Shown here: positions 6,731 through 8,913 of the stretch, piece after piece
How the letters are laid out: every line of letters begins with the position of its first letter
How positions within the stretch are numbered: the stretch's first letter is position 1
DNA from: Paenibacillaceae bacterium UBA6304
GTDB lineage: Bacteria; Bacillota; Bacilli; Paenibacillales; Paenibacillaceae
DNA length: 8,913 nt
Assembly: GCA_002439285.1 (NCBI GenBank)
Contig: DJTQ01000102.1
Coordinates: 1-8,913, forward strand
Direction of reading: 5' to 3'
The notes under the pieces: generated by a model
The model's database searches: none
What the model was told of the DNA's origin: nothing
Seen by the model: only the letters and a program-made list of their open reading frames with translations
Position numbers and translations under genes: made by a program

Positions 6731-6776
6731 GTACAATGACATATTAAACGTACAATATTATTGATAAGTGTACAAT
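6731..6776 (+). repeat. three GTACAAT direct repeats, candidate AraC-type operator
   Basis: GTACAAT occurs exactly at 6731-6737, 6750-6756 and 6770-6776, at 19- and 20-bp periods, about two helical turns. AraC-family proteins commonly bind same-orientation half-sites about 21 bp apart. The repeats lie just upstream of the regulator start in the divergent region. An 8-bp palindrome TTGATCAA (6723-6730) abuts the first copy. Binding by the adjacent regulator is an inference. Confidence 0.55.
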
Positions 6777-6837
6777 CATCTATGATTATGCCATATTTTC
6801 ATAGCCATGTTCCATTTACGGCGGATATATCCCGTTT

Positions 6838-6895
6838 TAAGATGAAGACAGAGTATATTTCCTCGCTATATAAGCTGAATTAATAGTTCATCTTA
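6838..6895 (+). repeat. 9-bp inverted repeat flanking the alpha-galactosidase promoter area
   Basis: TAAGATGAA (6838-6846) and TTCATCTTA (6887-6895) are exact reverse complements, 40 bases apart and centred 49 bp from each other. They bracket the best candidate -10 region. They could be paired operator half-sites or, if the transcript starts further upstream, a stem in the leader. Part of the match could be chance in AT-rich DNA. Confidence 0.4.
6845..6873 (+). promoter_or_regulatory. possible weak promoter of the alpha-galactosidase gene
   Basis: AAGACA (6845-6850) and TATATA (6867-6872) lie 16 bp apart, a partial match to sigma-A consensus with the weak -35 expected of an activator-dependent promoter. 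A start near 6880 would give a leader of about 55 bases. Other AT-rich hexamers nearby could serve instead. I saw no clear catabolite-repression (cre) site. Confidence 0.3.
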
Positions 6896-6935
6896 TATAT
6901 TTAAATATTATTAAGAAAAAGGGGATCAACCTGAC

Positions 6936-8913
6936 ATGGCTATTCGTTACTATGAACAAGAAGGAATTTTTCATCTGCAATCGGAGCGAATGAGCTATAT
7001 TCTGCAGATCATCAACGGCTATCCGGCGCATGCCTACTGGGGCAAAAAGTTGCGCATGGAGGAACATCCGCAAAGTCTGATCAATTTAGAGGGTTCGATT
7101 TATCTGGATCGCCTGCCGCAAGAATACCCGCAGTACGGCTCGGGGGATTTCCGAAATCCAGCCTATCAGGTTCGTCTGGAGGACGGGTCGCGGATTACGG
7201 AGCTCGTCTATCAGGGACACCGTGTTATTGCTGGCAAACCGCAATTGGAGGGGTTGCCGGGAGTGTACGCGGAGAACGAAGACGAGGCGGAAACTCTGGA
7301 GTTGGAGCTGAAGGATGAGTACACCGGACTTACGGTGACGCTCAGTTACAGCGTGTTCCGGCATTCCGATGCGATTACCAGATCGGTCCGCTTTGAAAAT
7401 AAAGGCAGCCAGAAGCTACAACTTCTGAAGGCGCTGAGTGCAAGCGTGGATTTGCCGCGTTCGGATCTTGAAATGATTTATCTGGCCGGAGCCTGGTCCC
7501 GGGAAGCGCATATCCAGCGCCGTCCGCTGGGTCCCGGGGGAACCGTCATCGAAGGCCGCAGAGGCGGCATGAGCGGGCACCAGTTGAATCCGTTTATCGC
7601 CCTGGCTGCGCCGGGAACGGATGAAGATCAGGGGGAAGTATACAGTCTTAGCTTTGTATATAGCGGGAATTTCGCGGCAGTGGCCGAAGTGGATTCCTTC
7701 AATTCGACCCGATTATCCATCGGGCTGAATCCATTCGACTTCACGTGGGTCCTGGCATCGGGACAGACCTTCCAGACTCCGGAAGCCGTTATGGTCTACT
7801 CGGCAGACGGCCTGGGGGAGATGTCGAGAACCTACCATCGCTTGTACCGCACCCGGCTGAGCCGCGGCGTTCACCGCGATCGGGAGCGGCCTATTCTGGT
7901 CAATAACTGGGAAGGCACCTATTTCGACTTCAATACGGAGAAGTTGATTGACATCGCTAAGGCCGGTGCCGAAATGGGGATTGAGCTGTTTGTCCTGGAT
8001 GACGGCTGGTTCGGAAAGCGGGATAACGACAGAACCTCCCTTGGAGATTGGACGCCGGATCTGAGAAAGCTGCCGGGAGGACTAAAGGAAGTCGCTGACA
8101 AGGTCAATGCACTTGGCATGAAGTTCGGATTATGGTTTGAACCGGAGATGATCTCCCCGGAAAGCGAACTGTACCGTAAACATCCAGATTGGTGTCTGCA
8201 TGTGGAAGGCAGACGAAGAACGGAAGCAAGATGGCAGCTGGTATTGGACTATTCGCGGGCTGAAGTGCGCGATTATATTTATGATACGCTGAGCGGCATT
8301 CTGAGTACGGTTCCGATTGCCTACATCAAATGGGACATGAATCGCCATTTGACGGAGATCGGTTCGGCCGCGGCTACGCCTGAGCATCAGTCCGAGATCG
8401 CTCACCGCCAGATCCTGGGGCTGTATGAACTGTTGGAGCGGTTGACGTCCCGCTTCCCGGACATCCTGTTCGAGAACTGCTGCAGCGGCGGCGGGCGGTT
8501 CGATCCCGGCATGATGTATTACATGCCGCAAACCTGGACCAGCGATGATACCGACGCGGTCGAGCGGCTGAAGATCCAATACGGAACCAGCATGGTTTAC
8601 CCGGTCAGCTCGATCGGCGCGCATGTCTCCGCGGTTCCGAATCATCAGGTAAGCCGGATGACCCCGCTCAAAATGAGAGGCGATGTCGCGATGTCAGGTA
8701 ACTTCGGTTACGAGTTGGACCTGACCAAGTTTACGGAAGAAGAGAAGGAAATCGTCAAGGAGCAGGTGAAGGAGTATAAGGAGATTCGCTCGCTGGTGCA
8801 GCAGGGCGACCTATACCGGCTGCTCAGTCCGTTCGAAGGCACCGAATCGGCGTGGATGTTTGTTTCGCCGGACCGCAAGGAAGCGCTCGCCTTCTTCTTA
8901 GATCGGAAGAGCA
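6936..8913 (+). CDS. GH36 alpha-galactosidase, 3'-truncated by the window end
   Basis: It hydrolyses terminal alpha-1,6-linked galactose from melibiose, raffinose and related sugars. No signal peptide is seen, so it is probably cytoplasmic and acts on imported oligosaccharides. There are 659 codons visible of about 730 usual. Domains: N-terminal beta-sandwich (about 1-315), then the catalytic TIM barrel from NNWEGTYFDF (W325 onward). LDDGW carries the substrate-binding D355 and D356; YIKWDMNR holds the nucleophile D467; WTSDDTDA holds the acid/base D537, 70 residues later as in Geobacillus AgaB. CCSGGGRFDPGMMYYMPQ is also typical. The ATG at 6936 follows AAAGGGGAT with an 11-base spacer. The AraC-type regulator is divergent. 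The last five codons plus one base (from 8900) come from what looks like sequencing adapter, so the protein should be trusted only to about 8899. Confidence 0.95.
   Translation, partial: MAIRYYEQEGIFHLQSERMSYILQIINGYPAHAYWGKKLRMEEHPQSLINLEGSIYLDRLPQEYPQYGSGDFRNPAYQVRLEDGSRITELVYQGHRVIAGKPQLEGLPGVYAENEDEAETLELELKDEYTGLTVTLSYSVFRHSDAITRSVRFENKGSQKLQLLKALSASVDLPRSDLEMIYLAGAWSREAHIQRRPLGPGGTVIEGRRGGMSGHQLNPFIALAAPGTDEDQGEVYSLSFVYSGNFAAVAEVDSFNSTRLSIGLNPFDFTWVLASGQTFQTPEAVMVYSADGLGEMSRTYHRLYRTRLSRGVHRDRERPILVNNWEGTYFDFNTEKLIDIAKAGAEMGIELFVLDDGWFGKRDNDRTSLGDWTPDLRKLPGGLKEVADKVNALGMKFGLWFEPEMISPESELYRKHPDWCLHVEGRRRTEARWQLVLDYSRAEVRDYIYDTLSGILSTVPIAYIKWDMNRHLTEIGSAAATPEHQSEIAHRQILGLYELLERLTSRFPDILFENCCSGGGRFDPGMMYYMPQTWTSDDTDAVERLKIQYGTSMVYPVSSIGAHVSAVPNHQVSRMTPLKMRGDVAMSGNFGYELDLTKFTEEEKEIVKEQVKEYKEIRSLVQQGDLYRLLSPFEGTESAWMFVSPDRKEALAFFLDRKS
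8900..8913. other. probable Illumina adapter remnant at the sequence end
   Basis: The final 14 bases, AGATCGGAAGAGCA, equal the first 14 bases of the Illumina TruSeq read-1 adapter and stop exactly at the sequence edge. In the alpha-galactosidase frame they encode the tail of LDRKS after EALAFF, where the family normally continues with an R/K-V-L type strand, so the protein also loses its expected sequence at this point. This is most likely an assembly artefact. Confidence 0.88.

Overview
The window reads as ordinary chromosomal DNA of a spore-former-type Firmicute, most likely Paenibacillus or a close relative. The reasons are strong AGGAGG-type ribosome binding sites, a perfect sigma-A promoter, U-tailed hairpin terminators, moderate GC, and proteins that match Bacillus-type families at close to full length (a 272-residue ammonia-dependent NadE, a YueJ-type nicotinamidase, a YueK-type nicotinate phosphoribosyltransferase). 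The genus is an inference from memory of these families, not from a search.

Layout. Positions 1-1137 hold the 3' part of a flavoprotein of the fumarate/urocanate reductase type, closed by a strong terminator (about 1171-1210). A 329-base gap follows, with a doubtful 32-codon ORF and then a consensus promoter (TTGACA-17-TATAAT) whose start site lies inside a palindrome. From 1467 to 5832 there is a five-gene NAD+ operon: nrtR (Nudix-type regulator), pncA, pncB, a nadD-like adenylyltransferase, and nadE. A long hairpin terminator (5867-5930) ends it and also encodes the C-terminus of the convergent AraC-family regulator (5874-6701, minus strand, GTG start). A 234-base AT-rich divergent control region follows, with three GTACAAT direct repeats at 19-20 bp spacing and a 9-bp inverted repeat around a possible promoter. 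From 6936 to the right edge runs a GH36 alpha-galactosidase, about 90% complete.

How the genes work together. The NAD+ operon encodes the whole Preiss-Handler salvage route in reaction order: nicotinamide to nicotinate (PncA), to nicotinate mononucleotide (PncB), to deamido-NAD (NadD-like), to NAD+ (NadE). It is headed by the regulator that probably senses an NAD-derived signal and represses the operon. The AraC regulator and the alpha-galactosidase form a separate divergent sugar-use unit for melibiose/raffinose-type galactosides.

Two points need attention from a user of this sequence. The last 14 bases match the start of the Illumina TruSeq adapter exactly and spoil the alpha-galactosidase reading frame there, so they are probably not genomic. 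The NadD-like protein has TNVH where the nucleotidyltransferase (H/T)xGH motif should be. I see no mobile element, CRISPR array, RNA gene or clearly new system; the most original material is in the control sequences and the atypical NadD.
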